The position numbers and the translations under genes were made by a program. The notes beneath the pieces were generated by a model, which made no database searches, was not told the origin of the DNA, and saw only the letters and a list, made by a program, of their open reading frames with translations. From the NCBI GenBank assembly GCA_016875255.1, contig VGRU01000198.1, forward strand, positions 1-6,616: a stretch of DNA of 6,616 nt. Direction: 5' to 3'. Positions within the stretch are counted from its first letter, which is position 1. Every line of letters begins with the position of its first letter. The stretch comes from Deltaproteobacteria bacterium (GTDB lineage Bacteria > Desulfobacterota > BSN033 > UBA1163). Positions 6,510-6,616 of the stretch are shown here, piece by piece.

Positions 6510-6566
6510 CATGTCCCATAAGTTGGGGGGCTGGACACAAGTAGGGATCGTACAATTAGTGTGATT

Positions 6567-6605
6567 GGGGTTTAGGATACCCCACCCCCACCCTAACCCT
6601 CCCCC
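6567..6605 (-). repeat. C-rich tract with minus-strand G-quadruplex motif
   Basis: GGGGT (6567-6571) and ACCCC (6579-6583) can form a 5-bp hairpin. Next come five C-tracts, at 6580-6583, 6585-6589, 6591-6593, 6597-6599 and 6601-6605, separated by A, A, TAA and T. Read on the minus strand, this is five G-tracts of 3-5 with loops of 1-3 nt, a textbook G-quadruplex pattern. It also resembles the CCCTAACCCT-type dispersed repeats seen between genes in many proteobacteria. It may continue beyond the window end. Confidence 0.55.
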
Positions 6606-6616
6606 TGAAGAGACTG

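Larger units (their letters stand above)
6097..6616. other. 520-bp non-coding, repeat-dense stretch after murB
   Basis: I find no gene here. Open frames that cross it run through the palindromes and C-runs and give low-complexity, non-family translations. The stretch holds, in order, a short hairpin (6098-6110), a long heptamer palindrome (6126-6304), an AT-rich link (6305-6354), a possible branched hairpin domain (6355-6410), a G/C-run inverted repeat (6425-6509), a segment with no clear signal (6511-6566) and a C-rich tail (6567-6616). The usual next dcw genes (ddl, ftsQ, ftsA) are not visible within the window. Confidence 0.75.

Noticed and set aside
6211..6564. Plus-strand open frame of 117 codons after murB
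   Set aside because: It runs through the palindrome, the branched hairpin region and the G/C-run repeat. The composition is repeat-driven and I see no ribosome-binding site or protein family.

Overview
The window is a section of a bacterial division and cell-wall (dcw) cluster. It carries five genes, all on the plus strand, in the order murD (5' end cut off by the window), ftsW, murG, murC and murB. Every core enzyme looks intact and carries its family motifs. The organism is a bacterium with ordinary peptidoglycan and moderate GC content. Gene order and the style of the intergenic repeats would suit a Desulfobacterota (deltaproteobacterial) or similar Gram-negative lineage. That is an impression, and no diagnostic marker gene is present to settle it.

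Layout: murD (1-1310); a 157-bp gap almost filled by an AT-rich palindrome; ftsW (1468-2568), overlapping murG (2565-3659) by the 4-bp ATGA; an 86-bp gap holding a GAGGTTN/CCTCMAA inverted repeat that starts inside the last codons of murG; murC (3746-5119); a 74-bp gap made of heptamer repeats; murB (5194-6096); then 520 bp without a credible gene, packed with palindromes and G/C-runs up to the window end.

The genes form one pathway. MurB and MurC complete UDP-MurNAc and add L-Ala, and MurD adds D-Glu, all in the cytoplasm. MurG adds GlcNAc to lipid I on the inner membrane face. FtsW is the SEDS glycosyltransferase that polymerises lipid II at the septum.

I see no new gene system. The unusual content is non-coding. 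Every gene junction except the ftsW-murG overlap holds an inverted repeat, and all four of these elements are built from 7-nt units in roughly constant phase although the unit sequence differs. One of them probably creates a false upstream start for murB, and another encodes the last residues of MurG. After murB there are a possible three-way-junction fold, a G/C-run inverted repeat and a minus-strand G-quadruplex motif.
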